Shown: positions 63,871 to 64,000 of the stretch, piece after piece
How positions within the stretch are numbered: position 1 is the first letter of the stretch
How the letters are laid out: each line of letters opens with the position of its first letter
NCBI RefSeq assembly: GCF_000222765.1
Contig: NZ_AFUE01000005.1
Coordinates: 1-64,000, forward strand
DNA from: Streptococcus cristatus ATCC 51100
GTDB taxonomy: Bacteria; Bacillota; Bacilli; Lactobacillales; Streptococcaceae
Direction: 5' to 3'
DNA length: 64,000 nucleotides
The notes under the pieces: model-generated
Told to the model about the DNA's origin: nothing
What the model saw: the letters and a program-made list of their open reading frames with translations, nothing else
Database searches by the model: none
Translations under genes and position numbers: made by a program

Positions 63871-64000
63871 TTATAATTCTTGCAAAAGATATTGAAATAG
63901 CTCTAAATTACCCTTTTCTTCGTTGATCAAAAACTCTGGATGCCACTGAAGGCCGATGATACGACTGCCATCCACAGCCTCAATCGCTTCGATGGTATTA
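63871..64000 (-). CDS. Class I glutamine amidotransferase / gamma-Glu-GABA hydrolase (3' end only)
   Basis: Only the last 42 codons are in the window. The reverse strand carries IIGLQWHPEFL, the C-terminal motif with the catalytic histidine and glutamate of peptidase C26 (PuuD-like) enzymes. It is open at the window edge; substrate cannot be told from this part. Confidence 0.8.
   Translation of the reverse strand, partial: NTIEAIEAVDGSRIIGLQWHPEFLINEEKGNLELFQYLLQEL

Noticed and set aside
1-64000. CRISPR arrays, prophage genes, transposases, toxin-antitoxin pairs
   Set aside because: Looked for on both strands; no regularly spaced repeats, no integrase, no transposase or paired small genes of known type were found.

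Overview
The window is a chromosomal segment of a low-GC Gram-positive coccus, almost certainly a viridans Streptococcus of the sanguinis/gordonii type. The evidence is the gene content and order: glnR-glnA; pgk, gap and the str operon rpsL-rpsG-fusA; jag-yidC-rnpA; dut-phosphatase-radA; Mga-type and YesMN-type regulators; and a GcnA-type GH20 hexosaminidase. The species is an inference from remembered homologues, not from a search.

Layout. 1-9.4 kb is core: glutamine synthetase (cut by the window edge) with its repressor GlnR and a perfect GlnR operator, glycolytic pgk and gap, then fusA, rpsG and rpsL. 8.8-19 kb is a long minus-strand housekeeping run (purR, yhaM/cbf, rmuC, thiN, rpe, rsgA, ksgA, rnmV, tatD) broken by a plus-strand tRNA-Leu(CAG). 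A short accessory insertion (SDR dehydrogenase plus a Gln/Glu-repeat tail-anchored protein) lies between ksgA and rnmV and carries a decayed second rnmV 3' end. 19.3-21.4 kb is a plus-strand DUF2975 / XRE regulator / multi-TM membrane-protein operon. 21.8-30.3 kb returns to core: rpmH, jag, yidC, rnpA, gltX, an esterase and RNase J2.

30.7-51.8 kb is the most coherent accessory system, a host N-glycan foraging island. It combines a GH1 glycosidase, an MsmK-type ATPase, a YesMN two-component system with a YesL-like partner, an LplB/LplC-type ABC importer with its lipoprotein, and the glycosidases GH20 (GcnA), GH38, GH125, GH92 and GH29 with a ROK kinase. The proposed flow is: import trimmed N-glycans, strip GlcNAc, mannose and fucose in the cytoplasm, phosphorylate the sugars. 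CcpA-type cre sites sit at the transporter promoter and, less perfectly, at the regulator promoter. The GH92 gene has one in-frame TGA where a Trp codon is expected, and its 3' end runs into a dispersed repeat.

52-64 kb carries a zinc alcohol dehydrogenase, a CcpA-box-bearing orphan promoter in a 730-bp non-coding gap, an alkaline-shock operon (GlsB, AmaP, DUF2273, Asp23/Gls24, CsbD), a Mga-like regulator, an ABC importer without its binding protein, and the dut-phosphatase-radA-AIM24-carbonic anhydrase cluster. It ends with a NUDIX gene and the 3' end of a class I glutamine amidotransferase.

The main unexpected observations are two gene-end fossils (pgk and rnmV) that mark past recombination or insertion, the interrupted GH92 gene, a three-copy ~180-bp foldable repeat that supplies stop codons to two neighbouring genes, a disrupted 5' end of radA, and a possible CcpA-controlled non-coding RNA. 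I saw no phage, transposase, CRISPR array or toxin-antitoxin pair.
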